This document shows, one piece after another, positions 22,501 through 33,149 of a stretch of DNA of 64,000 nucleotides. Each line of letters opens with the position of its first letter. The stretch's first letter is position 1. Below the pieces are notes generated by a model, which was given only the letters and a program-made list of their open reading frames with translations, ran no database searches and was not told the origin of the DNA. A program made the position numbers and the translations under genes. The stretch is from contig JALGQZ010000002.1 in the NCBI GenBank assembly GCA_023105745.1, positions 44,816,997 through 44,880,996 on the forward strand. Reading direction: 5' to 3'. This DNA is from Austropuccinia psidii (lineage: Eukaryota > Basidiomycota > Pucciniomycetes > Pucciniales > Sphaerophragmiaceae).

Positions 22501-23219
22501 ATGACTGGCACACCTGGCTCCCTCTGGCTGAATTTGCCTATAATAATGCAGAACATTCATCCACAAAGCAATCACCTTTTTTCACCATTTATGGAAGAAA
22601 TCCCAGCTTTGACTCAATCCATGTTTCTCAAGATTCACCTGCTGGAAAGTTATCAACAAAACTCCAATCAGTACAGCAAGTTGTCAAAGAAGAATTAGAG
22701 TCAGCAATAAGAAGATTCAAGAAGTATGCAGATAGAAATAGAGCAATTCCACCTGATTTCCAACCTGGGGACAAAGTATGGCTAGCTTCCAAGAACATCA
22801 AGACAACAAGACCCACCAAGAAACTTTCAGAAAGATGGTTGGGACCCTTTGAAGTTCTCAAGAAGATTGGCAGCCATGCATATCACCTCAAGTTGCCTCA
22901 ACAATGGAAGTCAGTTCACCCTGTTTTCCATGTGTCCTTGTTAGAACCAGTGAAGCAATCAACTATCCCAAATCGACACCAATTGCCACCACCTCCAGTA
23001 ATAGTGGAAGAGCAAGAAGAATGGGAAGTGGCTCAGGTTCTGGACTCAAAACTCAAGAGAGGTTCCTTATGGTATTTAGTGGAGTGGAAAGGATTCAATG
23101 AAGACCCAGAAAGAACAACTTGGGAACCAGCTTCCAACCTTACCAACTCCCCAGACCTTGTCAAGGACTTTCACACTTTGTATCCAGACAAGCCTGGCCC
23201 AAATGCCTCTAGAGTTTGA
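19485..23219 (+). CDS. pol: A1 Pol polyprotein (PR-RT-RNH-INT-chromodomain)
   Basis: The -1 frame is open from 19485 to TGA at 23217-23219, about 1240 codons. No ATG precedes the protease in this frame (the first is 19704), so expression as a Gag-Pol fusion is likely. Domains in order: aspartic protease, DSG at 19644-19652; reverse transcriptase with YLDD at 20832-20843; RNase H starting with ETDASDYALG near 21276; integrase zinc domain with His at 21945 and 21966 and Cys at 22056 and 22065; integrase core with Asp 22155, Asp 22335 and Glu 22443, a DD35E arrangement; GPF region near 22840; and a C-terminal chromodomain (about 23014-23190: WYLVEWKGF, TTWEP). All catalytic residues are present. 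The chromodomain is thought to steer integration to marked chromatin. Gene order and chromodomain define a chromovirus. Confidence 0.95.
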   Translation, partial: QAGKSLSGNHDVFNGSHLFPSRAQLCTLNTSVKKSLKFLIFSSISDIFYSILIDSGATNSFIAKNFVLKYSLTMSELPEKIPLFILDSNESTSLFITHYTKWVVDLPSFPSFEWDFLIIDSPKGEDLILGYDFLYHFNPTIDWKNGLITYDSSHKDSSGIISSTCNDLSTAVNSVALVGELKTPSLPPSVHIPSIFPSQSLLPLRDEVFKEIKDVGEDVAISSLHLFQGDMDLPPLSFHASLEEQWDEEEEPEEIETVLKVVPPVYHKYLDVFSKVKAEKLPPHRACDHHIELEGLLPPVGVIYSLSKNESETLRAYISENVEKGFIRPSSSSTGAPVLFVKKKDGGLRLCVDYRKLNAVTRKNRYPVPPMNQLLTVFNGATIFSKIDLRGAYNLLRIKEGDEHLTAFRTKYGSYEYLVMPFGLTNAPASFQNLVNDIFADYLDIFVVVYLDDIMVFSSSLDEHVKHVASVLQKLRDNNLFAKASKCVFHASSVEYLGYVVSSDGLKMDSSKVQQILSWPQPKNIKALQSFLGFANFYRRFIKNYSKKISALTSLLKKDSPFIFNEEALSQFQILKEAFTTAPILSHFNPSLPTIVETDASDYALGAVLSQVNDSGKHPIAFDSCKLLPAELNYEIHDKELLGIVWALKRWRAFLLSLSDSFEVLTDHCSLQYFMSSKVLTRRQARWAEFLSEFHFVITYRPGRLATLPDALSRWDDVYPERGVDFISKNPQNFHQVLKQNEIQESRFFSIKVEMFSDLVDQIQRQVWQDKDYKEILKKLARGESVPDYSLEPQANLLLFKDRVVIPRNHEVQLDILQRRHDSPLAGHPGQEKTLKLIKRDFYWAGMNQIIKDYVSSCQQCSRNKNIHHKKFGLLKPLQIPSGPWNSLSMDFITQLPLSSNFDSILVVVDRFSKMAIFIPTYSTITALDLAQIFINHVFSKHGLPISIVSDRGSLFVSSFWTQLCQQLKISRDLSTAFHPETDGQTERVNQILEQYLWMYVSYHQDDWHTWLPLAEFAYNNAEHSSTKQSPFFTIYGRNPSFDSIHVSQDSPAGKLSTKLQSVQQVVKEELESAIRRFKKYADRNRAIPPDFQPGDKVWLASKNIKTTRPTKKLSERWLGPFEVLKKIGSHAYHLKLPQQWKSVHPVFHVSLLEPVKQSTIPNRHQLPPPPVIVEEQEEWEVAQVLDSKLKRGSLWYLVEWKGFNEDPERTTWEPASNLTNSPDLVKDFHTLYPDKPGPNASRV

Positions 23220-24239
23220 TTTATGGTGCTTGGTGGGGATTGGAGTTTATGAAAGTAAGTCCCTCTCCTGGCATGCACCTTTAAGGGGGTATTCTACCCA
23301 AATTTGTTGTAAGCATCACCTTGGCCACTTTGTGAGCACTTGTCAATTTTTTGGACAGATTCAGAAGGCCTTGCAACATAATACCCTCAAGATTTGGACC
23401 TTTCATCAAGATTTGGCCCAATCTTTTCCTTTATTTTCTCTTCTTTCTTTAATCATGCCATAAATTATCTTTCAAGACATTCATTATCAAATTCATCTTA
23501 TGGCATATTTCAATATTCATTTATGGTGCTTGGTGGGGAGTGGAAGTTATGAAAGTAAGTTCCATCTCCTGGTATGCATCCCTGAGGGGTCTAATTCTTG
23601 TAAAACATTACCTTGGCCACGCTGTGAGCATCAAATGCTTGGTTTTACCTTTCAGAACATTTTGGCCAAAATCAAGAAAACTCACCACAAGAAGGACAAC
23701 CCTCAGGAATTTCTTATTTCTTTCTTTACTCTCTTTTTCTCTCAATTCTTTCTCATTTTTATTTTTTATTTTTCATTTCTTTTACTTGTATCTTTTATTT
23801 TTATTTTTATTTTCATTTTTTTTTATTTCTTATTTCAAAAAGCAGTAGTCATCACTCCCATATCACGTTTGGGGAGTCAATTCATTCAATAATCAAAGAG
23901 CAAACCACTAGTAATGGTAAAGACCACCTACAGATAATCCTCATCAAAACTTCTTCAAGTCAGCCTTGAACTCATCTTCAAGTCAAAATTTCAAATTCAA
24001 GACCAAGAGATTTATGGACAATTGCAAGTCAGCAAGGCATTTATGGCAATTGACCAGTCAAGAAGGGGATAAGAAGGAAGAAATTCAAGAAGAAATCAAG
24101 ATCAAGAAGAAAAACTGTTTCAAATGGCCCAATTGGCCAATTTCATGATCTTATGCACTTTGGCGCAAATGGCCACATCAGACCTCAAAACATCAAAACA
24201 GCCATTTTTCATCAATTCTTATCATAATATGCTTAATTA
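23220..24239 (+). other. A1 3' tail, part 1: about 300-bp duplication
   Basis: Non-coding sequence between pol and the 3' repeats. A block beginning 'tttatggtgcttggtgggga' at 23220 recurs diverged at 23520 ('gaaagtaagt', 'ccttggccac', 'gtgagca' shared), a period of 300 bases. Each copy carries a GTAAGT motif. A (TTTTA)n-like low-complexity run lies at 23740-23835. Hydrophobic frames here are a by-product of T-richness. A2 has the same arrangement at 43441-44090. Confidence 0.6.
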
Positions 24240-24625
24240 GGCATATTGGCAAATTTGCGCATTTGCGCACTTTTGCGCAAAAAGGCCTTTTTTCTTGTCA
24301 AAAGCCTTCAAAAGGCCTTTTTGGCCAAAATCATTATAATTGCGCATTTGCGCACTTTGCGCAAAAATGCGCAAAATGGCCAAAACCCACTTTTAGGCCA
24401 TTTTCTCACAAAAATTCAGTTTTTTCCATCATTTTCACCAGTTATGCCACATATGGCATATTTGCGCATTTGCGCATTTTGCGCAAAAATGCGCAAAATG
24501 GCCAAAACCCACTTTTAGGCCATTTTTTCACCATTTTCACCAAATTATGCCAAATATGGCATATTTGCGCATTTGCGCATTTTGCGCATTTCTGCGCAAA
24601 TTGGCCAAAAACCCATTTTTTCACA
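24240..24625 (+). repeat. Palindromic GCGCA tandem repeats in A1 3' tail
   Basis: About four imperfect units of roughly 100 bases occur (best pair near 24447 and 24546, period 99). Each contains TTTGCGCATTTGCGCA, then a complementary TGCGCAAAAATGCGCA, then GGCCAAAACCCA and a TTTTTCACC spacer. Every unit can fold into a hairpin (TTTGCGCA against TGCGCAAA). A shorter version sits in A2 at 44460-44700. The 212-codon frame through it is repetitive and probably not translated. Confidence 0.8.
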
Positions 24626-25044
24626 TTCTCAGGGATTTTGGCCAGGTCTACTCATTTAGTCCAGAAATTTCAAATGTTGGCCACCTTATGCCAACACTCT
24701 AAATTCAAAATTATGATGATTTCAAGTGGTCTTGGGACAAAAAACTCAAATCAACCACCTTTCAAAAGCCATGAGGACTCAAGAGAAGTTGATGAAGACA
24801 CTCAAGACAAGATTAAAGGAATTTTTATGAAGATTGAAGGCAGTTTGAATGAAACAGAGGAAATTCAGAATCAAAATCAAGGGGAAAATACCTACAAATA
24901 GTTAAATGAAGATTGGTTTGAGTATTGATTGAAGAAGAAGTTTTAAGGGGAAAATCTTAAGGAATTGGGGAAAAGAACTGTTTGAATTGATTGCAAGCTC
25001 ATCAAGACTCACTATACTTATGGTGCTCAGGGCTCACCACTTTC
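24626..25044 (+). other. A1 3' tail, part 2, no gene
   Basis: A-rich, AAG/GAA-rich DNA between the palindromic repeats and the polypurine tract. I see no conserved frame. It is shared with A2 (44701-45134). Confidence 0.5.
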
Positions 25045-25057
25045 AAGAGGGGGATAA
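25045..25057 (+). promoter_or_regulatory. A1 polypurine tract
   Basis: AAGAGGGGGA followed by TAA directly abuts the TGTCACAG start of the 3' LTR. It is the expected RNase H-resistant primer for plus-strand DNA synthesis, and A2 has it at 45135-45147. Confidence 0.8.
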
Positions 25058-25822
25058 TGTCACAGCCAAGGAGGCAGGGGCATTTCCAATCATCATCAGC
25101 AAATCATTATATCATGGATACCCGTCAAAACCCAATCAGCAAGGGGGTTTCAGTCAAGACTCTCCAAATACAGTTTTCATACAGGCAAGATCCAAATACA
25201 GTTTCAAACCTCAATACAGTTTCATACAGGCAAGACTCAAATACAGGATTCACCAAATACAGGCCTGTAATCAATACAGGCGCAAATACCTGTATTGACT
25301 GTATAACCTGTATTGGATTCACCAATACAGGATTCAATCCCACATCCAACTTCTTCCAGCATACAGACAAGTATCTCAACACTCAAACTCCAAGGCTGGC
25401 ATTTCTCACATATACCAGCCCCTCTTCACCCACCTGGGGGTTTTTCCCCCAGTTAATTAAAATAGTTGATTTATTATTTAATATTATTTTATTCTCACTT
25501 TTGGAATATTATTTTATTATTTACTAAGTTAGTCTTAGCCTTCCCTCACCTGTTCAGTAGAGTCCTGGTGGCCATATCCTTATTAATTCCTTTTCTCTTT
25601 TCTGAACAGGTTGAAACAGTGACTCAGGATTATTTGTGGTTGGCTCTTTATTATTACTTTTGTTTTGTCTCTCTTATCTTTTATGCTTATTATTTTATGA
25701 CTAGGAATTTATCCTCTTACTCCATTACTCTTATCATTTGAGTATTTTCTTCTGAGCCCTCCATAAGTAAGTCTGTTCACTGAGTGCCAGGCCCTCTTCA
25801 TTTTAGAAGAGCCCCTGTGACA
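25058..25822 (+). repeat. 3' LTR of A1
   Basis: 765 bp, differing from the 5' LTR at three positions on a by-eye read. It is followed by the GCTAA target duplication at 25823-25827. Confidence 0.95.
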
Positions 25823-26350
25823 GCTAATGAAACTGGGAGTCCTTAGAAACATTGGACATAATGAGGAAGTTTAACTCACAAACCCTGTAACCATCACTTG
25901 GAATAGTGATAAATCAGGAATGTTTGGGGATTTCAGATCATTGAACACTTATACTATTCCAGACAGGTACCCAATTTCTAGAATCCATGACACATTGACT
26001 CAATTATCCAAGGCAAGATTTATCACTTCCATGGATTCCCTCAAATGTTTTCACAAGAATGCTTTGACACCTCATGCTAGAGAATTATTGAGAATAATTT
26101 CTCCTTGTGGTATTTCTTAATACTTGAGGATTCCTTTTGGTATTAAAGCTGAACCCTCTCATTACCAAAGAATTATGAATACCATTTTCCACATTAATTA
26201 TCAGAGGGATGGTTAATCATCTATATTGATGAAATTATTATTTGTTCAGAAAACTGGGAACTGTATTTAGAAAGAACTTCATTAGTACTTAAGAAAATTC
26301 TTCAAGTGAAAATTAAAATATGTCTTAAAAAATGTAATTTTGGGTTTCAT
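25823..26350 (+). pseudogene. RT remainder of element D, after A1
   Basis: The reading resumes ELMKLGVLRNIGHNEEV and continues GDFRSLNTYTIPDRYPISRIH, then SPCGIS and LRIPFGIKAEPSHYQR. The catalytic motif is YIDE (26222-26233) instead of YIDD, with stops at 25874, 26118 and later. Reverse transcriptase is therefore inactive. Confidence 0.8.
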
Positions 26351-27310
26351 GAGTTGAAAGCTCTGGGACATGTAGTTTCAGGACTAGGCCATGGTGTTGA
26401 TAAAAGCAAAGTGGCTGCAGTATTATTGAAACAAATGCCCCAGAAAAAGAAAGAAATGATGTCTTTCTTAGGGTTTTCTAGTTATTACAGGCAACAACTT
26501 AAATATTTTGCAATCTATGTCAAATCATTGTACAGAATTTGTGATCAACAAATTTTCTTTGAAATGACACAAGAAAGGATTCAAGAATATGATAAAATAA
26601 AGTATGCTTTGACCAATGCACCCTTATTACTAATGCCAGGTTGGAAATTTCCTTTCAAGATGTATATTGATGCATGTGGTGAAGGTGTAGGTGAAGCTCT
26701 TCATCAAGTTCAAATTGTCAATGACAAGCCTTATGGAGGTCCAGTTTGTTTTATCTAAAGACAAATTAAACCTACTGAGTCTAGATATGGAGAAAGCCAA
26801 ATGGAGTGCCTTTTCCTTGTTTGCACTCTGGAAAAACTTCATTATTATCTTAATGATAGTGTGTTTGAAGTAATTATTGACTTTAATTCAGTGAAATCAC
26901 TTCTTAACATGAAAACTACAAACAGAAACATTATAAGATGGCATATTGCTATAAAGGAGTACAGAGACAATATGACATTAGTACATAAATCTGGAAAGAT
27001 TTACAAGAATGCTGATGGCTTGAGCAGTTGGGAATTACCCATTACTCCTTATAATCCTGCTTATTTTCCTGCAAATGCAGAACCTCAAATTCCAATTCAA
27101 GGAATTAACATCACAGCTGTAGGAGCAGAATTCTTTCAAGAGGTTAGAGCAAGCTATAAGCAAGATATTAATTGTCATATTATTACATCTCTACTTTACA
27201 AAGATAGCAAAGATACAGCTTTGGATAACTCATTGGACGATATATGGAAAACATCATATGAAATAGAAGATTCCATTTATTTGATGATATCTTATATCAT
27301 AGGTCTAAGA
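26306..27310 (+). pseudogene. RT connection and RNase H of element D
   Basis: [23 protein letters not shown] and [12 protein letters not shown] are the thumb/connection. [20 protein letters not shown] begins RNase [26 protein letters not shown] and [16 protein letters not shown] end it. A stop at 26756 and frame changes near 26800 break it. In live elements RNase H degrades the RNA strand after copying. Confidence 0.8.
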
Positions 27311-27584
27311 GCACATGTGTAATGGTATTATGTAGTAGACTGTTAATTAACACAATATCACTAGAGCTCCATGACAACCTTTATTCTGGAAATCTGTATG
27401 AATACAGAAAAAGGGGAATAATTAGGACATGTGCTTGGTGGCCATCTTGGAGAAAAGATGTCATTGAGTGCTGTCACAGTTGTGGAAGGTGTCAAAATGC
27501 CAATAAATCTACTGGAAAAATATTTGTTTTAATGATTCATATGCAGGAACCAAGTACCACACAGGAGGTGGATCACATGGATTG
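27311..27584 (+). pseudogene. Integrase zinc-binding part of element D, before B
   Basis: TCAWWPSWRKDVIECCHSCGRCQNANK is the HHCC region. It runs to HMD at 27584, where element B begins. The reading continues across B at 46193 (DWVTALPPAGDKSYN), sharing the GATTG duplication. Confidence 0.85.
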
Positions 27585-29373
27585 TATAAGCTGTGGATAT
27601 GTAGCTTTGATTAAAAATCAAGTACTTTTCCAGTCCTTAAAATTTTTATCAGGTAAAAGTTGATTAAAAATAGTATGAAATAGGAGTTTTGAAAGAAAAC
27701 ACACCAAACTCATTGCTTTTAACTTTGTAAGTATAAAACAGCAAGATTCTAAGGATTTGTTTTTTTACCAAAACAAAAATTTATCCAAAAATACTCTACA
27801 AGAGATATTTATGGCTACAAAAGAAATTTCTCCATAAGAAATTTCAATTGGAATTAATTGAGCAAAGGAATGAAAGAAATTAATATAAGAGAAAAGTCTT
27901 TAAAAATAATATTAAATAGAAAACACACCCAAAAGTGACCAGAGTGAGTTTGCAAACAAAGTGACAAAGCTAACAGTGATGAAAGATGCTTTAATTCACT
28001 TATGGGGTGGTTCAAGGGTTAAAATGATTATAAGAGTTACAAAAAACTATTATAATGATTTTTCACGTCGTTAAAGGGTTTGAAACAATTAAAAAAGGCT
28101 GGTTGGAATTTTTCATTGATTGTTTTTAACAGTGTTTAATATAATTATAAAAGGAAAAAATTCTAACATGAATAGAAAAGTGGGGCAAAGAAGGCATTCT
28201 TTTACAGCCACCAATTTTCTTGCTCCAAAGGTAAGTTTTACTCTAGTCAGTTGTGTAAAACACTCTGAAAACAGAAAAGCCAATTATAGCATCATTGAAC
28301 CCTGGTTTAGATGAAAAAGGGCTGGTTTTAGCCATTTTTGGACCCTCAAATCAGTTATTACCATAGTATTACCTTGTTTAAAGCCTCCAAAACACGTCAG
28401 AGTGTGTGTAAGAGATGTAGAAACTAGTTGAAACTGTTTTTAATAAGATTGTTTTAACTTAAGAGTAGTTTTACCCTCTTGGAAACAGTTAAAACTACCC
28501 TGTTTTGTATCAAAACCTCATCATCAATTGAGTCACAGACCCTGTGACTCAATTCCAGGCCAAAAGTGATGAACCTTTGTGTGGACTTTGACATCTGATG
28601 ACTGTCAGCAAGAAATTTGGGGATCTGGCTCCCTTGAAACCAAGACTCATTTTCCTTGTCCAAAATTAATCTTTCCAATTTATTTTTTCCTTAATTCCTC
28701 ATTGTGTGATATACTTGTAATTTACACATGCAATTCTATTGATTTTTACAGTTACAAAGCTGTAATAATTGATACCTCATATGTAAATTACAGCTCACTT
28801 ATGTAATACATGCACACATTTTGACATTTAAATGGAAAACACTTCAATTCCTCATAGCTTCTAAACTACACACTACACCTCAATTTTAACACAAAAATTG
28901 ATGGTTAACACCCCATCTGGTGTAAATTGAATTAAGGTTTTTAAGATTCTCAATTTTTATACAGAAAATACTAAAGCCTTAATTTAAGCTTATTTAGAGT
29001 TGAGCTACAGAAATTTCACACAGAGGTGACCCCACTTTATTTTTTATGAGGAATCCAATGGTAAAAAGATTTTCTCATGTTTATTAATTGGATCAAAAGT
29101 TAAAGTAATTTTTATTCATCTTTTTTCAAGAAATATTTTAATTTCAGTAATTTTATCAAAAATTCATTTGTACTTAATTTTTTGAAGTAAAATGTATCTT
29201 TCTCCATTTTAAGATTCAATGTATTTCAATTTTTATATTATAATTAAATTTTTATTTGTATTTTAGGTTTTGTTTTGATAATATAAATGACATGATTTTA
29301 TTTATAGTTTTTTATCTTGTTTTTTTATTATCTGTGGTCTTTTGGGTATATGAAAATACCTCTAAGGCTCACA
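27585..29373 (-). repeat. 3' LTR of element B
   Basis: 1789 bp, ending at the right in GGCTCACA. The adjacent 29376-29392 reads on the minus strand as a polypurine tract (TTTTTTTAGGGGGAAGG), which identifies this as the 3' LTR of a minus-strand element. The 5' LTR copy lacks about 355 bp present here at roughly 28850-29205. Confidence 0.88.
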
Positions 29374-29390
29374 TTCCTTCCCCCTAAAAA

Positions 29391-29965
29391 AAGAATATTA
29401 ATTTGTGATATTGTTATTTATAGTATGTCTGAACCTTCTGAGAATTTAGGTAGCTTTGGTACGTCCTTTTATGCTAACAATTCATCTTCACAAGCTGGCT
29501 CACTGTACCTAACAAGGTATGCTCCTACCTTTTTAGTTCTCAACTTCCTTTCTTTGAGAAATTTGGAAATTTTTTAGTACCAGATGATTCAATAGGAGGT
29601 ATATACTGGGGAACTTTATTTCTCAAAGGGAACTTTTCAGCATCACTGGATTGATATGGCTTTATCAAGCTCACTGGAAATGTAGGATGCTTATTGCTAA
29701 GTTCTTCAGATAATTCTACTTCAACAGCATTTTCTCCATGGAGGGCCTTAACAAAAAAAGGTCCTGCAAAGGAGTCTTTGAGCTTTTTACATCCTTTGAT
29801 GTTATTGAAGTTAGTGGTAGATACAAGTACTAAATATTCCACCTTGAAATCTGGAGTGGCATGTGATTTGTCCCATTTGTCTTTGGCATATGAAAATGAG
29901 TCCTCCATGCACCTTACTTCATAATTTCTAGCTCCCTCTAGCATCCCTTTGAAGCTACTTGCTGT
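29391..29965 (-). pseudogene. Integrase C-terminus and chromodomain-like tail of B
   Basis: On the minus strand 29540-29944 encodes the GPY/F region (VSTTNFNNIKGCKKLKDSFAGPFFVKALHGENAVEVELSEE), then FPVSLIKPY and a proline-rich linker. The tail down to 29391 resembles RYSDPTCEDEWLP-type chromodomains, as seen intact in H, but is frameshifted. Confidence 0.7.
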
Positions 29966-30790
29966 AACATATATTTAAATTAAATCTTTTCTCAATGAAT
30001 ATTGGGGTAATTTGGGACTCCATCCTTTCTCTAGAATAGCAGGCATTGGATTGGTACTGGTATGAATGGATGTTTTTTTATTCCAGTTCCAGTTCGGGTA
30101 AAAGAGTACACCAATGATGGGTGAACCCATCACAATATTTAAATTCAAGGCCATATGCACAAAATCTTCTCACCATATCTTCCAAGGTTTGGATTATTCT
30201 TTCAGCCAGACCATCAGTTTTTTAATGGTAGGCTGTAAAGAAGGACAGCTTTGTTCCAAATAATTGGTCAAGATTTTTCCATAGTGCTGAGGTGATTTTG
30301 GGATCTCTATCATTAATGATATTTGTGAATATGCCAGTCCATGATATTACTATATTCCATATTAGAAGAGCTGTATCCCTGGCTGTATCATCCTTGTGAC
30401 ATGGCAGAAAGATCGGAGTTTTACTAAATCTGTCAAAAATCAGTAGGAATTAATTATAGCTTCTATCACCCCCTGGTGGTAGGCCAGTTACCCAATCCAT
30501 ATGGACAATCTCCCAAGGTCTGCTGGGTTCTTGGATTTTGATCATATTTACAAGTCTTTTGCCAGTGTATTTATTTTCCTTTTGATATCTTTCACAGGAT
30601 TTGCAATACTCTGCAACATCTTTTTGCCACATTGGCCACAATATACAGGTCTTGATTTTTTTCTTGTCCTGTCCTCAGACAGATGTCTTAAGAAGGGGCT
30701 GTCATGGAATTCTTTCAGTACAAGATTGATTAAGGATCTGTCTATAACTGTCATCACACATGTATTCTTAGTTCTGTGGTAAATTATACC
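29966..30790 (-). pseudogene. Integrase core of element B
   Basis: On the minus strand [24 protein letters not shown] (zinc domain; the final Cys of the CxxC pair reads Tyr) is followed by IVHMDWVTGLPPGGDRSYN, which carries the first catalytic Asp. Later parts near 30150-30440 hold degraded copies of the DRDP and [11 protein letters not shown] blocks with stops. Element H (62186-62842) has the same protein nearly intact. Confidence 0.75.
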
Positions 30791-31700
30791 ATCCAGTAAG
30801 TGAAGTCTTCCTTCATCATATGATTTTTTCCACATTTCAGCTAAGGCATGTATCAAAGAGTTATCTTTACAGTATTTGGTAATTAATTGGCACAGGATAC
30901 TAAAATTCTTATCCTGAGTATAACTGTTTGTTACTTCTTCAAAGAATGTTGTGTTCAGATCTGTAACACTGATCCCTTCTATTGGGATCTGTGGGGAAGC
31001 TTCTTCTGACACATAAGAAAGATTATCCATATTATTTGGTAATGGACATCTACTCAGTCCATCTGCAATTTGATGAATATTACCATCCTTGTGAGCAATA
31101 GTAATATTACCTCTATACTCCTGCATGGCTATTTGCCATCTGAGAATATGCCTTTAGGTGTTTTCAGGTTTAAAAGTAATTTAACAGCAGTACAATCTGT
31201 TATCACTTCAAAAACACATTCTTCCAGGAAGGAATTGAGCTTTTCAAAGGCCCAGACAAGGATAAACACTTCATCTGACTTTTCACATATCTAGCCTCAG
31301 TTGGTTTAATTTTCCTGGATATGAAACATATGGGTCCTTACACAGGTTTATCATTTATGATCTGGACTTGATGAAGTGCAGCACATAGTCCATACCCTGA
31401 TTAATCAATATAAAGCTTAAAGGGAAGCTTAAAATCTGGCATCAGTAAGAGTGGAGCAGTGGTCAAGGCTTGTATTAAAGATTAAAAGTATTTGACTCTG
31501 TCAACAGTCATCTCAAATACTGTGTCTTTGTCACATAATTTATAAAGAGGTCTTGCTATGTATGCAAAATCTTTAATATTCTGCCTGTAATATCCTGAAA
31601 AAGCCAAAAATGACTGGATTTATTTTTTTCTGAGCCATAGGTTTTGGTAGCACTGCTTCAGCTTTGTTTTTATTGATTCAAAGGGATAAACCAGATACTA
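30791..31700 (-). pseudogene. RT connection and RNase H of element B
   Basis: The minus strand carries [30 protein letters not shown] (31126 downward) and, upstream in broken frames, [13 protein letters not shown], FYIDASG-like and [12 protein letters not shown] pieces. Stops and frame changes occur near 31155 and 31290. Element H has the readable version. Confidence 0.65.
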
Positions 31701-32445
31701 AATCTCCCAGTGCTTTTAGTTCTTTAAATCCAAAATGACATTCCTTTAAAGAAATTTTCATGTTTACAGATTGTTTTTTGTTTGAAACTCTTGATCATCT
31801 TTATATATGTTCCTCCCAAGTCTTGGATCAGACAATAATGTAATCAATGTAAATGATGGACCATCCTTATTAAAGCTCTTCAGGGAATATTTCATTCATC
31901 ATTCTTTGGAAGTGTGAAGGTGCATTATTGATACCAAAAGGCATCCTCAAATATTCATACACTCCACAATGAACAATAATTATCAAGTATTTTATTGCCC
32001 TTGGTGTCCCCACATTCTGATTCAATCCTTGAAGGGCATCCATAGTGCTTATGTAAACTTCTTGGGATATTTGGGTAAGGGCCATTTGGAATTTTGGTAT
32101 TGGGTACCTTTCTGGGACAGTTCCAGTGTTCAGAGCTCTAAAGTCCCCCGATATTCTAAATTTTCCATTATGCCATGCCACTATGACTGGTGTAGTTATT
32201 TCTGCTTCCTCATTGTGGCCAAAATTCCTTATTACACAAAGTTCAAGAAGTTCTTTAATATGGATTTCTAGAGCCTCTCTTGACATAGGACTTTCTGGAT
32301 ATGCAGGTCTTCTCAGGAGTGGTGGGTAAGGTCTTTCAATATTAAAGATAATTTCAACTTCATGACCAACAATCGCTTCTAGTGGCTCTTTATCTGATGC
32401 AAAGGATTCTTTGTGGTCATATAAAAGAGAAGAAAGTTCACTTTC
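31701..32445 (-). pseudogene. Reverse transcriptase of element B
   Basis: The minus-strand frame 32286-31870 encodes ELLELCVIRNFGHNEEAEITTP, GDFRALNTGTVPERYPIPK and GVYEYLRMPFGINNAPSHFQR. The active-site motif YIDD reads YIDY (31840-31851), followed by a stop, so the enzyme is dead. Confidence 0.8.
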
Positions 32446-33149
32446 CTATTTATCAGTAAGATGAAGAATTATTTCTGCTTCATTTAACTGTTCAGAATTG
32501 AATTTTTCTAACTCTAAGCTGACTGGTGATACTTTATTTACTGTATATTGTCTCTCAAAAGGTAAGAAGGCAAATTTTTGACACTTATTGTCCAAAATGG
32601 TAAAGTATCTGTATTTTTTGTTGTGTAGGTCTATGCCATACATAATTAAATAGTCATTTCCCACTATAAAATGGGTACTAGAGCAATTTTCATAACAACA
32701 AATTCAAAATTTATTCTTAAATTTCCATTTTTGTGTGGAAAAATGAAAGTTTTTTCAAATATACCCAATGCTTTCATTGGATTACTTGCACTATTAAATT
32801 TTATGCCATAAATTGGTAACAAACGATCTTCAAAATTTGATACACAAGTTTTAAGAAAAGGTTTTCCAACAGAAGAGCAGAAAGCTCCTGGGTCAAGTAA
32901 AAGCTTAGTGGGTTTTTTGTAAATTACCACTTCTGTTATACAGGAGTTATGCACTGTATAACCCTTTCCCCTGTTTGGTTTTTTCTTCATTAGTTGTGCA
33001 TCTTGAATCTTTAAAAGATCAAGTTGACTGTTGCTCAATTGTGGCAAGTGGGAATGAGATTCCATGATTTCAAATTTTACATTGATATTTTCTATATTGT
33101 TTGAAGATTCAGAAAATATTGATGATTTTTTAACCTGAATTATCTTCAA
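32446..33149 (-). pseudogene. Protease region of element B
   Basis: The minus strand encodes KPNRGKGYTVHNSCITEVVI and then LLLDPGAFCSSVGKPFLKT. The catalytic triplet reads DPG rather than DSG. The downstream frame 32664-32446 (NDYLIMYGIDLHNKKYRYF) continues toward RT after a stop at 32662-32664. Confidence 0.75.

Larger units (their letters stand above)
16592..25822 (+). mobile_element. Chromovirus A1, near-intact Ty3/Gypsy element
   Basis: 9231 bp with 765-bp LTRs (TGTCACAGCC...CCTGTGACA) and perfect target duplication GCTAA (16587-16591, 25823-25827) inside the RT of element D. Order is LTR, self-primer site, long leader, Gag, frameshift signal, Pol with chromodomain, long 3' tail with repeats, polypurine tract, LTR. 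The two LTRs differ at only three positions by eye (A/C near 16854, G/A near 17200, A/C near 17321), and no stop interrupts Gag or Pol. It is the youngest insertion in the window and could still be mobile. Confidence 0.95.

Noticed and set aside
23500..23892. Hydrophobic 130-codon frame, membrane-protein-like
   Set aside because: The hydrophobicity comes from a T-rich low-complexity run that gives Phe/Leu/Ile in any frame, and it is not conserved in A2.
24240..24625. CRISPR-like repeats
   Set aside because: The units are imperfect, contiguous and palindromic, with no unique spacers or cas genes, and the genome is eukaryotic.
24263..24901. 212-codon open frame in the A1 3' tail
   Set aside because: It runs through palindromic tandem repeats that are open in more than one frame and strand; A2 does not preserve it. 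It is a repeat artefact rather than a gene.
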